Assembly: GCF_017094525.1 (NCBI RefSeq)
Contig: NZ_CP064788.1
Coordinates: 1,163,030-1,227,029 of the forward strand
Direction of reading: 5' to 3'
Length of the DNA stretch: 64,000 nt
DNA from: Halapricum desulfuricans
GTDB taxonomy: Archaea; Halobacteriota; Halobacteria; Halobacteriales; Haloarculaceae
The translations under genes were made by a program, and so were the position numbers. The stretch's first letter is position 1. Each line of letters begins with the position of its first letter. Under the pieces are notes generated by a model, which was given only the letters and a program-made list of their open reading frames with translations, searched no databases and was not told the origin of the DNA. Positions 26,363 through 34,692 of this stretch are shown piece by piece.

Positions 26363-27199
26363 ATGGTCGGCGTCGTCACGCGAAACGAACCGGAACTGTC
26401 GTGGTCGGGCTTCGACCGCGCCTTCTACGAGCAGAAGTCCGCCAGCGGCCGCGCCAGCGAGCCGACGACCGACGGCGTCAACACGCTGGCCTGTTTCGCA
26501 GACGCAGCGACGGTCCGCGAGCGACCGGCGCTCGCCGCCCGGACCCGGGACGGTAAGTTGGCGACCGGCGACCGCCCCGATCTCGATCAGTCGTACGTTT
26601 GTCCCACGAACGAGTCCTATCGCGAGGGGCTGCTGGAGATGATCGCGGACGCCGGGCGGGCGAGCGGTGACGTGCGTCTTGACGACATCGGATTCCCGGG
26701 GGCCGAGTACTGCCACTGCGACCGCTGTACTCGCCGCTTCTCCGAAAGCGAGTTTGATGACCGTCTCGACTGGCGCGCGAGCGTCGTCACCGAGTTCGCT
26801 GCGGCGGCGCGCGAGCGCGTCCCCGGCGACCTGATCGTCGGGCTCTTCCCAGACCCCTATCCCGGCCACCTCTACGAGCGGTCGGGGATCGACCTCGAGG
26901 CGCTCGAACCGATTGTCGAGGAGTTCGTCGTCCCGCTGTACGACCCGAGCTACGAGACGACCTACTGGCTCGAAGCGCTCGCGAGCGGGTTCGCCGACCG
27001 TCTGGACGCCCGCCTGAGCGTCGAACTGTACGCCAACGTCGAGATCGATGCGCTGCTGGCGGCGACAGACGCCGTCGAACCACACGCGGATTCAGTGCTG
27101 TACGGCTACGACGCCAGCACGGCCAGAGCGGCGATCAGGCGGCGCGCTGCCGACGCTCGCGACGGCGCCACCCACCGACCGGACGAGCGGTCGGGGTGA
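26363..27199 (+). CDS. TIM-barrel-like conserved protein with Cys cluster
   Basis: This 278-residue protein is unlike any family I can name firmly. It has alternating strand and helix character suggesting a barrel, with a CPTNESYREGLLEMI segment followed by VRLDDIGFPG and the cysteine cluster CHCDRC near residues 115-120. This order (a C-P-x-N turn, then an L-D-x-I strand and a cysteine cluster) recalls glycosidase-like barrel proteins. An enzyme acting on sugars is possible but unproven. The last 25 residues are low-complexity and probably disordered. Confidence 0.7.
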   Translation: MVGVVTRNEPELSWSGFDRAFYEQKSASGRASEPTTDGVNTLACFADAATVRERPALAARTRDGKLATGDRPDLDQSYVCPTNESYREGLLEMIADAGRASGDVRLDDIGFPGAEYCHCDRCTRRFSESEFDDRLDWRASVVTEFAAAARERVPGDLIVGLFPDPYPGHLYERSGIDLEALEPIVEEFVVPLYDPSYETTYWLEALASGFADRLDARLSVELYANVEIDALLAATDAVEPHADSVLYGYDASTARAAIRRRAADARDGATHRPDERSG

Positions 27200-27256
27200 G
27201 GTCGACCGGACTATCGTTCGGAGTGATATGGGACGGACGACCCACCGCAGTGCCCC

Positions 27257-27814
27257 TCACGAGCCGTCTTCGAGCCAGGACCGAAGGACTGACCGGTCCC
27301 TGGCGTCGTCGGGAAGCGTCTCGAACCAGCGCGCCTGGACGATCTCGCCGTCGGGATCGTCGACGGACAGTTCGGTGGAGTCGGCCGCACCCTCGTATAT
27401 CGGTAACGCGCCCCAGGTCGTATGTCCATCGCCGTGAAACTCCACGCGCCCGAGCAGTGCGAGCCCGTCGAACGTGGCTTCGATCCCCGCCTCCTCGTGG
27501 AGTTCGCGCCGTGCGGCCGCCTTGAACGATTCTCCGTCATCGACTTCGCCGCCGGGTAACACCCACATGTCGACGTCGCGGTGGCGGACGAGCAGGACCG
27601 AACCGCTGTCGTCGGTCACCAGCGCGTGTGCGCCGTATGGGAGCCCGTTCCCGCTGATCCGCTGGGCGACCGTCTGGAACCGCCGTCGCGAGACCCACCG
27701 CGTCTTCGTGAACTCGGTGACGCCGTCGTGACGCGACTGGAGGTCATGGTAGGTCTGCTCGGCCTGCTGGTCGGCCTCGTCGGCCAGGTACCACAGGTTG
27801 TCGACGGCCGTCAT
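27257..27814 (-). CDS. Nudix hydrolase
   Basis: The 185-residue protein carries a perfect Nudix box at residues 89-111 (GGEVDDGESFKA then RRELHEEAGI, pattern GX5EX7REUXEEXGU). A helical N-terminal extension of 55 residues (AVDNLWYLADEADQQAEQTY) is shared by a haloarchaeal subgroup. It should hydrolyse a nucleoside diphosphate linked to another group; the exact substrate is unknown. Start 27814 was chosen because the longer upstream frame loses haloarchaeal composition. Confidence 0.92.
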   Translation of the reverse strand: MTAVDNLWYLADEADQQAEQTYHDLQSRHDGVTEFTKTRWVSRRRFQTVAQRISGNGLPYGAHALVTDDSGSVLLVRHRDVDMWVLPGGEVDDGESFKAAARRELHEEAGIEATFDGLALLGRVEFHGDGHTTWGALPIYEGAADSTELSVDDPDGEIVQARWFETLPDDARDRSVLRSWLEDGS

Positions 27815-27964
27815 CGTCCCAGGAAAGATGGTGTTGCTCGTGGCTGCAAGCGACCGCGGAGAACGTGCGTGACAGTCATATCTCACTCTTTGTCGGTGAG
27901 GAGCATAAGTCTTCGACCGGGACGAATCAGTCCCTTTTTTACCGGCCACGGAGAACGGCTGGCC

Positions 27965-28162
27965 ATGAGCTTCGAAGAAGACGACCGCGTCATTCTGCAC
28001 GACGAACACAGTGAACACGACGGCGAAGTCGGGACCGTCACCCAGAAGATGGAAACGATGTTCGGCGACGCCAACTATATCGTCAGTTTCGAGGAGGGGC
28101 AAGAGCAGGGCGTGCCCGAGGACAACCTCGAACCCGCAGAGGAAGACGACGAAGACGACTGA
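27965..28162 (+). CDS. Small acidic SH3/KOW-like protein (65 aa)
   Basis: The protein reads as a small beta barrel (DDRVILHDEHSEHDGEVGTV, then ANYIVSFEEG) with a very acidic tail EEDDEDD. The V-x-L-x-D, D-G-E-V-G-T-V pattern is that of SH3- or KOW-like domains that bind nucleic acid or ribosomes. It is the first gene of the run toward psmA, with only three bases to the next start, so it is probably co-transcribed with RNA-processing genes. Function unknown. Confidence 0.75.
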   Translation: MSFEEDDRVILHDEHSEHDGEVGTVTQKMETMFGDANYIVSFEEGQEQGVPEDNLEPAEEDDEDD

Positions 28163-28165
28163 TTG

Positions 28166-28597
28166 ATGTCGTCGGTCCCGCTTCACTACATCGACCTCCG
28201 TGCGTTCTGCTACGCGACGGAAGACGACAGGCGCGTCGAGAGCGCGCTCCGAACGCTGCTGCCTGAAGCGTTCGAGCTCCAGCGACTGGAAAACGAGGGG
28301 CATCACGGCGACCGGATCCTCGTCTTCTCGGCACGGGTCGAGAACGCCGACGAGATGCGGGTCGTGCTGGATCGGCTCGGCGAGTTGCCCGCCGACCAGC
28401 GCCAGCGACTACGCTCGGAACTCGACGAGCGGGTTACCGACAACACCGAACTGTTTCTGACCCTCGACAAGCAGGCGGCGTTCGGCGGCGACGTCCGACT
28501 CGGCGACGGGATTACGGTCCGCGCGAAAGTCGAGGCCTACCCCGCCACGAAGGACGCCGCCGTCGAGAACGCGCGCGACGTACTCGAATCGCCCTAA
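28166..28597 (+). CDS. DUF54/PF01877-type RNA-binding protein
   Basis: This 143-residue protein (MSSVPLHYIDLRAFCYATED) has the layout of the archaeal RNA-binding family found upstream of RNase P and exosome genes: an alpha/beta N-terminal part with HHGDRILVF and a C-terminal LDKQAAFGGDVRLGDGITVR stretch. Its place directly before rnp3 is conserved in haloarchaea and supports a role in RNA processing. The start at 28166 lies three bases after the previous stop. Confidence 0.85.
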   Translation: MSSVPLHYIDLRAFCYATEDDRRVESALRTLLPEAFELQRLENEGHHGDRILVFSARVENADEMRVVLDRLGELPADQRQRLRSELDERVTDNTELFLTLDKQAAFGGDVRLGDGITVRAKVEAYPATKDAAVENARDVLESP

Positions 28598-28598
28598 C

Positions 28599-29297
28599 AT
28601 GACACGCTACGAGGCGGTCCACGCCCACCCGGACGGCGACGCGACTGTCGCCAGGCTCGCGCTCACGGCGAGCGAATACGGCTATGACGGCCTCGTCGTC
28701 CGCAATCACGGCGACGCACTGCCGGAATACGACGCCGACCGGATCAGTGCGGCATACGGGATCGACATCGTCGAGGGTGTCGAGATTCGTGCTGACGATC
28801 CGGGGCGAGCCAGCGGGTTCGTCGGCAGCCATCGCGACCGTCGGACGATCGTCGCCGTCCACGGCGGGTCCGTCGAGATGAACCGGTTCGCCGTCGAGCA
28901 ACCGGCAGTAGACGTACTCGCCCATCCGATGGTCGGCGACGGCGATTTCAACCACGTGCTCGCGAAAGCCGCGAAACGGAACAGCGTCCACGTGGCACTG
29001 TCGCTGGCGCGCGTCCTCCGGGCCGACGGCGGCGAACGCGTGCGGGCGCTGCGCGACCTCCGGAAACTCCGTGAGCTGCTCGCGGACGCCGACGCGCCGT
29101 TCGTCGTCAGTGCCGACCCGCGGAGCCATCTCCAGTTGCGCGCGCCGAGGGAACTCCGTGCTCTCGGGGACGTGATCGGCTTCGACGCCGACGTGATCGA
29201 GACGGGGCTGGCCGCCTGGGGCGACCTCGCCGAGCGGAACCGGGAGCGGGCCAGCGACGCGTTCGTCGAACCCGGTGTCCGACTCGACGAGGAGTGA
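28599..29297 (+). CDS. rnp3: RNase P protein subunit 3 (Rpp30 homolog)
   Basis: The 232-residue protein has the PHP-like TIM-barrel fold of archaeal Rpp30: YEAVHAHPDGD at the start, VVRNHGDALP, IVEGVEIRADDP, DVLAHPMVGDGDFNH and a late segment FVVSADPRSHLQLR. Several metal-type histidines of PHP enzymes are retained, although RNase P protein subunits are not catalytic by themselves. It works with Rnp2, encoded two genes downstream, in tRNA 5' maturation. The ATG overlaps the preceding gene's stop region. Confidence 0.92.
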   Translation: MTRYEAVHAHPDGDATVARLALTASEYGYDGLVVRNHGDALPEYDADRISAAYGIDIVEGVEIRADDPGRASGFVGSHRDRRTIVAVHGGSVEMNRFAVEQPAVDVLAHPMVGDGDFNHVLAKAAKRNSVHVALSLARVLRADGGERVRALRDLRKLRELLADADAPFVVSADPRSHLQLRAPRELRALGDVIGFDADVIETGLAAWGDLAERNRERASDAFVEPGVRLDEE

Positions 29298-29351
29298 CGC
29301 GTTCGCGCGACGATCGATCCTTCTTTGCGCGGCGCGCTCGTAGGCCCAATC

Positions 29352-29972
29352 ATGACTGGAGACGTCGAGGAGCACGCAGCACGTTTCGACGAGAAGGCCG
29401 CCGAGTACGACGACGGCGACCACAGCCCCGAGTATCGGGACTGCCGCGACCTGGTGATCGAGCACGCGGCGGTCGACGGCGATATCGTGCTCGATCTCGG
29501 GGCCGGAACGGGTGCGATCTCGCTCGCACTCGCCCCGGCGGCCGACCGCGTGATCGGCCGGGACGTGAGCGAGGGCATGCTCGAGCAGGCCCGAAAAAAG
29601 GCGTCCGACGCCGGAATCGAGAACGTCGAGTTCGGCCGGGGTCGATTCCGCGAGCCCGACGTACCCGGAGATGCGGCCGTCGACGTCGTCGTCTCGAACT
29701 TCGCGATGCATCACCTCTCGGACGGGGAGAAACGCGACGCGATCGACGTGATCGCGGGCCTCGAACCCGACCGGTTCGTCCTCGGGGACGTCATGCTGTT
29801 CGGCGAGGCCGACCCCGAGGAACCGTTCTACTCGCCCGAAGTGGACGACCCGGCGACGGTTGGCGTGCTGGCCGACGCGCTGACCGACGCCGGGTTCGCG
29901 CTGACCGCGGTCGAGGCGGTCCACGAGCAGGTCGGCGTGCTCGTCGCCGAGCGGGGGGACGACCGAACGTGA
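29352..29972 (+). CDS. Class I SAM-dependent methyltransferase
   Basis: This 206-residue protein has the SAM-binding motif I VLDLGAGTGAISLAL near residues 43-57, motif II DVSEGMLEQARKKA and motif IV VVSNFAMHHL. It is always found between the RNase P subunits in related genomes, so an RNA target is likely but not shown. The stop codon overlaps the GTG start of rnp2 (GTGA), strong evidence of translational coupling. ATG 29352 (MTGDVEEHAAR) was chosen; the longer frame adds unrelated codons. Confidence 0.9.
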   Translation: MTGDVEEHAARFDEKAAEYDDGDHSPEYRDCRDLVIEHAAVDGDIVLDLGAGTGAISLALAPAADRVIGRDVSEGMLEQARKKASDAGIENVEFGRGRFREPDVPGDAAVDVVVSNFAMHHLSDGEKRDAIDVIAGLEPDRFVLGDVMLFGEADPEEPFYSPEVDDPATVGVLADALTDAGFALTAVEAVHEQVGVLVAERGDDRT

Positions 29973-30448
29973 AACACCTCCCGAAACACCTCCAGCCGCG
30001 GTGGCGATACCTGGCGGTCGGGTTCGAGACGTGGCCCGACGCGGACGTCGATCGTGGCGTCTTCCAGCGCGAGCTGTGGTACGCCGCCCAGAACCTGCTC
30101 GGCGACGTCGGAAGTGCGGACGTGGATCTGACCGTCGTGCGCTTCGACCGCTGGGACGGTGGCGGCGAGGCGATCGTCCGGGTTCGGCGCGACGAGAGCG
30201 ACCGCGCCCGGGCGATCGTCGCCTGCGTCGAGACGGTCGGGTCGGACCCGATCGGGGTTCGGGTCGCCGGGACCAGCGGAACCGTCCGGGCTTGTGAAGA
30301 AAAGTATATGCGTGGGGGACCGGAACGAACCGAGCAGAGACACGTCACAGCCGGGGGCGACACGCAGGCGGTTGCCGTCCGCGACGGCCGGCTCGAATAC
30401 CGCACGAACGACGCGCTCACGGCTGGGACGCCACTCGACATCGAGTAA
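29969..30448 (+). CDS. rnp2: RNase P protein subunit 2 (Pop5 homolog)
   Basis: This 159-residue protein starts with GTG and reads MKHLPKHLQPRWRYLAVGFE, the typical Pop5 opening, then RELWYAAQNLLGDVG and IVRVRRDESDRARAIVACV. Together with Rnp3 it activates the RNase P RNA for tRNA 5' end cutting. The C-terminal extension after about residue 120 is longer than in many archaea and rich in Arg and Thr. Two bases separate it from psmA. Confidence 0.92.
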   Translation: MKHLPKHLQPRWRYLAVGFETWPDADVDRGVFQRELWYAAQNLLGDVGSADVDLTVVRFDRWDGGGEAIVRVRRDESDRARAIVACVETVGSDPIGVRVAGTSGTVRACEEKYMRGGPERTEQRHVTAGGDTQAVAVRDGRLEYRTNDALTAGTPLDIE

Positions 30449-30450
30449 CT

Positions 30451-31218
30451 ATGCAGGGAAGCCAACAACAGCAAGCGTACGATCGGGGAATCACCATCTT
30501 CTCGCCCGACGGACGCCTCTATCAGGTCGAGTACGCCCGGGAAGCAGTCAAGCGCGGGACGGCGAGCATTGGCGTGCGAACGCCCGAGGGCGTCGTCCTG
30601 GCCGTCGACAAGCGGATCCGCTCGCCGCTGATGGAGCGTTCCTCCGTCGAGAAGATTCACAAGGCCGACGACCACATCGGGATCGCCAGCGCGGGCCACG
30701 TCGCCGACGCCCGCCAGCTCATCGACTTCGCGCGCCAGCAGGCCCAGATCAACCAGCTGCGCTACGACGAGCCGATCGGCGTCGAGACGCTGACGAAAGC
30801 CGTCACCGACCACATCCAGCAGTACACGCAGGTCGGCGGCGCGCGCCCGTTCGGCGTCGCGCTGATCATCGCTGGCGTCGCCGACGGACAGCCACGACTC
30901 TACGAGACTGACCCCTCCGGCACGCCCTACGAGTGGAAGGCGCTGGCCGTCGGGGCCGACCGCAACGACATCCGTGAGTATCTCGAAGACAACTACGAGG
31001 ACGACATGACCCTCGATGACGGCGTCGGACTGGCGCTGTCGGCGCTGGCGTCGGTCAACGACGACGGGCTCTCGCCTGAAGGCGTCGGCGTCGCCACGAT
31101 CGCCGTCGAGGACGAACGCTTCCGGGAACTCGACGACGACGAGAAACGCGAGTACCTCGAGGCGAACGGCGTTCTGGCGACCGAAGAGGACGACGAGGAC
31201 GAGGAGAGCGACGAGTAG
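30451..31218 (+). CDS. psmA: Proteasome alpha subunit
   Basis: This 255-residue protein opens with the gate residues QQQAYDRGITIFSPDGRL and continues YQVEYAREAVKRGTASIGV, the hallmark of alpha subunits. Alpha rings cap the 20S core and control entry to the beta-subunit chamber. The very acidic C-terminal tail (EEDDEDEESDE) is usual for haloarchaea. It closes the RNA-processing operon, an arrangement conserved in many archaea that links the proteasome and exosome/RNase P genes. Confidence 0.96.
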   Translation: MQGSQQQQAYDRGITIFSPDGRLYQVEYAREAVKRGTASIGVRTPEGVVLAVDKRIRSPLMERSSVEKIHKADDHIGIASAGHVADARQLIDFARQQAQINQLRYDEPIGVETLTKAVTDHIQQYTQVGGARPFGVALIIAGVADGQPRLYETDPSGTPYEWKALAVGADRNDIREYLEDNYEDDMTLDDGVGLALSALASVNDDGLSPEGVGVATIAVEDERFRELDDDEKREYLEANGVLATEEDDEDEESDE

Positions 31219-31285
31219 CTCGCCTGCTCCCTTGTCGGACTGTTCCTGCTGGCGCAGGTCGTGAGCGATGTCGATCGACAGTGAA

Positions 31286-31441
31286 CGGAGCAAAGCGATG
31301 GGACTGGGATTTGAACCGGACCAAGACGTTCCTGCTCGCTCCGCTGCGCGGGCTGCGACTTGCTGGCTTCAAATCGCCAGTTACAGCCGTTGCTCCTCGC
31401 GGAGTTGCTCGGAGCAAAGCGGTGGGGCTGGGATTTGAACC
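31286..31441. repeat. 32-base direct repeat bearing T-arm-like sequence
   Basis: The 32 bases starting at 31286 and at 31410 are the same except for two A/G changes. Each begins CGGAGCAAAGCG and ends CTGGGATTTGAACC, the latter matching the T-arm complement of the neighbouring tRNA-Ser (CTGGGATTCGAACC). The second copy ends at 31441. They look like duplicated tRNA 3'-end sequence. Confidence 0.7.
31304..31380. repeat. tRNA-like palindrome 1
   Basis: CTGGGATTTGAACC at the left is answered by GGCTTCAAATCGCCAG at the right, an imperfect inverted repeat of 77 bases in total. The centre holds a GC-rich hairpin. It is the left member of a pair next to tRNA-Ser. Confidence 0.55.
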
Positions 31442-31497
31442 ACGCGAAGACGGTCGCTCACTTCGCTCGCGCTGCGTCTTCTCTCGTTCAAATCCAG
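31428..31497. repeat. tRNA-like palindrome 2
   Basis: CTGGGATTTGAAC at 31428-31440 pairs with GTTCAAATCCAG at 31486-31497, and inside it CGAAGACG pairs with CGTCTTC. It is the same type as the palindrome at 31304. Both point in the same direction as the tRNA-Ser gene's complement. Confidence 0.6.
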
Positions 31498-31508
31498 CGT
31501 GTTATTCG

Positions 31509-31532
31509 GCGCGGCGCGTCGATGCGCCGCGC
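31509..31532 (-). terminator. Hairpin after tRNA-Ser
   Basis: GCGCGGCGC and GCGCCGCGC form a perfect 9-base stem with a 6-base loop, starting six bases beyond the 3' end of the tRNA. A role in ending or processing the tRNA transcript is likely from position; there is no T run. Confidence 0.45.
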
Positions 31533-31537
31533 ACTCA

Positions 31538-31620
31538 CGGTGGGGCTGGGATTCGAACCCAGGAGGCGTAACGCCACCTGCTTTCAAGGCAGGCGCAATA
31601 GGCCGCTCTGCCACCCCACC
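31538..31620 (-). tRNA. tRNA-Ser (anticodon UGA)
   Basis: The minus strand folds as a class II tRNA of 83 bases. The acceptor stem pairs GGTGGGG with CCCCACC, with discriminator G. The anticodon stem is CCTGC/GCAGG with loop CTTGAAA, giving anticodon TGA. A long variable arm GGCG-TTA-CGCC and T-arm CTGGG-TTCGAAT-CCCAG complete the fold. CCA is not encoded. The long variable arm and UGA anticodon identify serine (codon UCA). The neighbouring sequence carries T-arm-like duplications. Confidence 0.95.
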
Positions 31621-31646
31621 GCAGGCGTCCCTTGCGCGTCGCCCAT

Positions 31647-32405
31647 TTAATCACTGTCGGTTTTCTCGACGTCCAACCCGTCTTCGCCCTCGACCCCGTA
31701 CACCCCGTGGGTCTCCGCCCACTCGTAGGTCCGTGACGGATAGATGCGATCGGCCCGCGCTCGCGCCCGGACGACCGAGACGACGGACGCCAGATCGGCC
31801 GCCGTCTCGACCGGCTGCAGCGACGGCACGAAGTCCGCGTCCAGATCCGCCGCTCGCGCCGCCTCGACCAGCGACGTCACGGCCGGCGGCTCGTAGGCAC
31901 CGTCGAAATCGACCGGCTCGCTGAACCCCGCGTACCCGACCCGACCTCCCGGCCCGGGCGAGAGCACGACCGGGCTCCGCCGGAGTTTCATCGACATCGA
32001 GTCGATCCCCTGACGAGTCACCAGCGGGACCGTCGGCTCGATGACGTGGACGCTGCCTTCCTCTTCGCCCTCGAGCAGGTGTGTGACGGTGTTGCCGACC
32101 CGGGCCGCGTGGGAACTGCCGACCTGCACCTCGTATCTGACGGCCTCGGGGTCGTCGACGGCCTCGGCGACGACCGACTCGAGCCGGCGCTTGGGTGACA
32201 CGTCGGCGTCGAGATCGAGGTGGTCGCGCGGTCGGTAGTTGACGAGCAGCTGTCCGCTGGCGGCTTCCGCCGCCCGGGCGATGTCTGACAGCATCGCCTC
32301 GTACAGCGAGACGACCTCTTCGGCGTCGAGCGGCGTCGTCTCCGCGAGCGATCGGCCGACGACGCCCTCGACCGGCGGGTCCGCGAGCACGACGAGCGTG
32401 GTCAT
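31647..32405 (-). CDS. DUF2064-like protein
   Basis: This 252-residue protein begins MTTLVVLADPPVEGVVGRSL and continues VVSLYEAMLSDIARAAEAA, the pattern of the DUF2064 family, which has a nucleotide-diphospho-sugar transferase fold. The K-T-R-L motif usual after the first strand is replaced by GRSL, so catalytic activity may be lost or changed. The C-terminal part contains a strand-rich region ending DRIYPSRTYEW. The tRNA-Ser gene lies downstream on the same strand. I call the family with moderate confidence and no substrate. Confidence 0.65.
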   Translation of the reverse strand: MTTLVVLADPPVEGVVGRSLAETTPLDAEEVVSLYEAMLSDIARAAEAASGQLLVNYRPRDHLDLDADVSPKRRLESVVAEAVDDPEAVRYEVQVGSSHAARVGNTVTHLLEGEEEGSVHVIEPTVPLVTRQGIDSMSMKLRRSPVVLSPGPGGRVGYAGFSEPVDFDGAYEPPAVTSLVEAARAADLDADFVPSLQPVETAADLASVVSVVRARARADRIYPSRTYEWAETHGVYGVEGEDGLDVEKTDSD

Positions 32406-32496
32406 ACCCGTTCTCGGGCCGGCCCGCTCTTGAACGTCGCGCTTGCGACCGTCCGGGACACCAATTACTATCGGGCTGTCCGCGGTACTCGCAGGT

Positions 32497-32868
32497 ATGG
32501 ATACCGGATGGCTCGGGCGTGATCGCACTGACCCCCCGCTGGACCGCCTCGGGCGCGTGGCCGGAACGGCCTCGGTCGCCGTCGCGTTCGTCGGAATCGC
32601 GACTGCGATCGCGCTCTCGCCGTCGTTCGCGTTCGGGGCGAACGCCCTCTCGGATCTCGGGAACCCGGGCCACCCGGCCGGCACGCCGGCGACTGCGCTG
32701 GCGTTCAACGGCGGGCTGATCGTCGGCGGGGTGCTGGGAACGGCGTTCGCCCTCGCGATCCCCGAGATTGCCGGCGCGCTGTTCGTCGCGCTGTGGGTGC
32801 TCGTCCACGCCCGGCAGTCGCCGCCGATCGATCGACGGACGAACGCACATCGCACCCGAGACAGGTAG
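32497..32868 (+). CDS. DUF998-like membrane protein, internally shortened
   Basis: The N-terminal 80 residues look like DUF998 (two helices, GANALSDLGNPGHPAG, then the next helix starting LAFNGGLIVGGVLGTAF). The sequence then jumps to EIAGALFVALWVL, which in full-length members is the last helix, near residue 180-200. Normal proteins have about 200 residues and six to eight helices; this one has 123 residues. The frame is kept, so it could be an in-frame deletion product, probably non-functional. The tail after residue 105 is polar and unlike the family. Confidence 0.55.
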   Translation: MDTGWLGRDRTDPPLDRLGRVAGTASVAVAFVGIATAIALSPSFAFGANALSDLGNPGHPAGTPATALAFNGGLIVGGVLGTAFALAIPEIAGALFVALWVLVHARQSPPIDRRTNAHRTRDR

Positions 32869-32929
32869 GTCGGCACTCCGAAGCCGACGACGGAACCGTT
32901 TACTCTCCGCGGACTGAACGCGGAGACGG

Positions 32930-34564
32930 ATGAACAAGTGGTACCGCCGAACGATCTACTCGTTCGCCGTCCTCGTGGTGATTATCTTCGCCTACGCCGT
33001 CGTCTACCATTACGGGATGCTCTACCTCGAGGGCGAGTCGAAGACCTTCCTGCAGTCGCTGGAGGTCGTCGTCCAGACGTTCACGACGACGGGTTTCGGC
33101 GAGGACGCCCCGTGGAGTTCCGATCTGATGAACGTCCTCGTCATCACGATGGACCTGACGGGTGTCGCGTTGATTTTCCTGGCGCTGCCGGTGTTGATCT
33201 TCCCGCTGTTCGAGGAGGCGCTTTCGACGACCGTGCCGACCAGCGTCGAAGACGACCTTGCGGATCACGTCGTCGTCTGTGCGGACACGCCGCGAGCGGA
33301 GGTGTTGATCGACGAACTCGACTCCTGGGACGTCGAGTACGTCCTCGTCGAACCCGATCGAGAGGCGGCGACCGAGCGCTACGAGAGCGGGTACCGGGTC
33401 GTTCACGACGATCCGACGACCGTCTCGGGACTGGAGAGCGCGAACCTCGCCGACGCGCGCGCGATCGTCGCTGACGTGGACGACGACGTCGACGCGAGCA
33501 TCGTCCTGACCGCACAGGAGGTCAGCGAGGACGTCCAGATCGTGAGCGTCGTCGAGGACCCCGACCAGCGACGCTACCACGAACTCGCCGGGGCCGACGC
33601 GGTGCTGTCACCGCGGCCGCTTCTGGGCGAGAGCCTCGCCGCGAAAGTCACGACCGGTGTCCGGGCGGAGTTCGAGGACGCGGTCGCCATCGACGGCGAC
33701 CTGCAGATCGCCGAGCTCCCGGTCGGTGCCGGCAGTCCACTCGAGGGGCGGACGATCGCCGAGAGCGGCATCCGCGAGGCGACCGGCGTCAACGTGATCG
33801 GGGCGTGGTTCTGTGGCGAGTTCGAGAGCCCGCCCTCGCCGGAGACGACGATCGACCGGGGGACCGTCCTGCTGGTCACCGGTCGTCCGGACCAGCTCGC
33901 CGACCTCCGTGAGCAAGCGAGCGCGTCGATCCGACAGTTCGACGGCGGGCGCGTGCTGATCGCCGGGTACGGACAGGTCGGACAGCGCGTCGCCGAGATG
34001 CTTGACGAACAGGGCGTTCCCCACACGACCGTCGACGCCGTCGACCGCGATGGCGTCGATGTCGTCGGCGACGTAACCGATCCCGAAACGCTGGAGGCGG
34101 CCCGCATTCACGACGCCAGGACGGTCCTGCTTGCGATTCCCGACGACACGGCCTCGGAGTTCGCGACGCTGGTCGTCCGGGATCTCAGCCCCGACACGGA
34201 GATCGTCGCCCGCGTCGAACAGGCCGAGAGCGTCCAGAAGATGTACCGCGCCGGTGCCGATTACGTGCTCGCGCTGGAGACGATCACCGGCCGGATGATC
34301 GCCTCGACCGTCCTCGAAGACGAGGACGTCATCGCGTTCGATACCCAGATCGAGGTCGTCCGGACGACGGCCCCGGGGATGACGGGTCAGACGCTCCAGG
34401 AAGCGGACGTCAGATCGCGCACGGGCTGTACGGTTGTCGCCGTCGAACGCGACGGCGCGGTCCACACAGATCTCGGATCCGAGTTCCGGATCGAGAGCGG
34501 CGACGAACTGGTGGTCGTCGGCACCGACGAGGGGACGAACCGCTTCACCGAGCAGTACCGGTAG
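32930..34564 (+). CDS. K+ channel with two RCK (TrkA-N/TrkA-C) modules
   Basis: The 544-residue protein has TM1 (8-30), a pore helix with filter sequence TTTGFGE at residues 52-58, and TM2 (65-90). A linker leads to RCK module 1 (about 108-330), with HVVVCADTPRAEVLIDEL, and RCK module 2 (about 340-540), with VLIAGYGQVGQRVAEML. Each has TrkA-N and TrkA-C parts. Such channels are ligand-gated potassium channels of the MthK type, here with both RCK units in one chain. The filter has TTGFG in place of the common TVGYG. It likely sets potassium level, central in halophiles. Confidence 0.9.
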   Translation: MNKWYRRTIYSFAVLVVIIFAYAVVYHYGMLYLEGESKTFLQSLEVVVQTFTTTGFGEDAPWSSDLMNVLVITMDLTGVALIFLALPVLIFPLFEEALSTTVPTSVEDDLADHVVVCADTPRAEVLIDELDSWDVEYVLVEPDREAATERYESGYRVVHDDPTTVSGLESANLADARAIVADVDDDVDASIVLTAQEVSEDVQIVSVVEDPDQRRYHELAGADAVLSPRPLLGESLAAKVTTGVRAEFEDAVAIDGDLQIAELPVGAGSPLEGRTIAESGIREATGVNVIGAWFCGEFESPPSPETTIDRGTVLLVTGRPDQLADLREQASASIRQFDGGRVLIAGYGQVGQRVAEMLDEQGVPHTTVDAVDRDGVDVVGDVTDPETLEAARIHDARTVLLAIPDDTASEFATLVVRDLSPDTEIVARVEQAESVQKMYRAGADYVLALETITGRMIASTVLEDEDVIAFDTQIEVVRTTAPGMTGQTLQEADVRSRTGCTVVAVERDGAVHTDLGSEFRIESGDELVVVGTDEGTNRFTEQYR

Positions 34565-34692
34565 TTCGTCCGGGCCCGAGAGATCGAACGCACGAGATCA
34601 CGATCGGACCGAACCCCTAAGGGCTTCTCACTCGATGACCCGGATATGTCGGCATCGACACGCGGCGAGTGTGGCGCTCTCGGAGTCAGCGT

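Noticed and set aside
31281..31650. Overlapping frames such as GLGFEPREDG... in the tRNA-Ser region
   Set aside because: They translate tRNA and tRNA-like palindromes and recur as spurious predictions near haloarchaeal tRNA genes.
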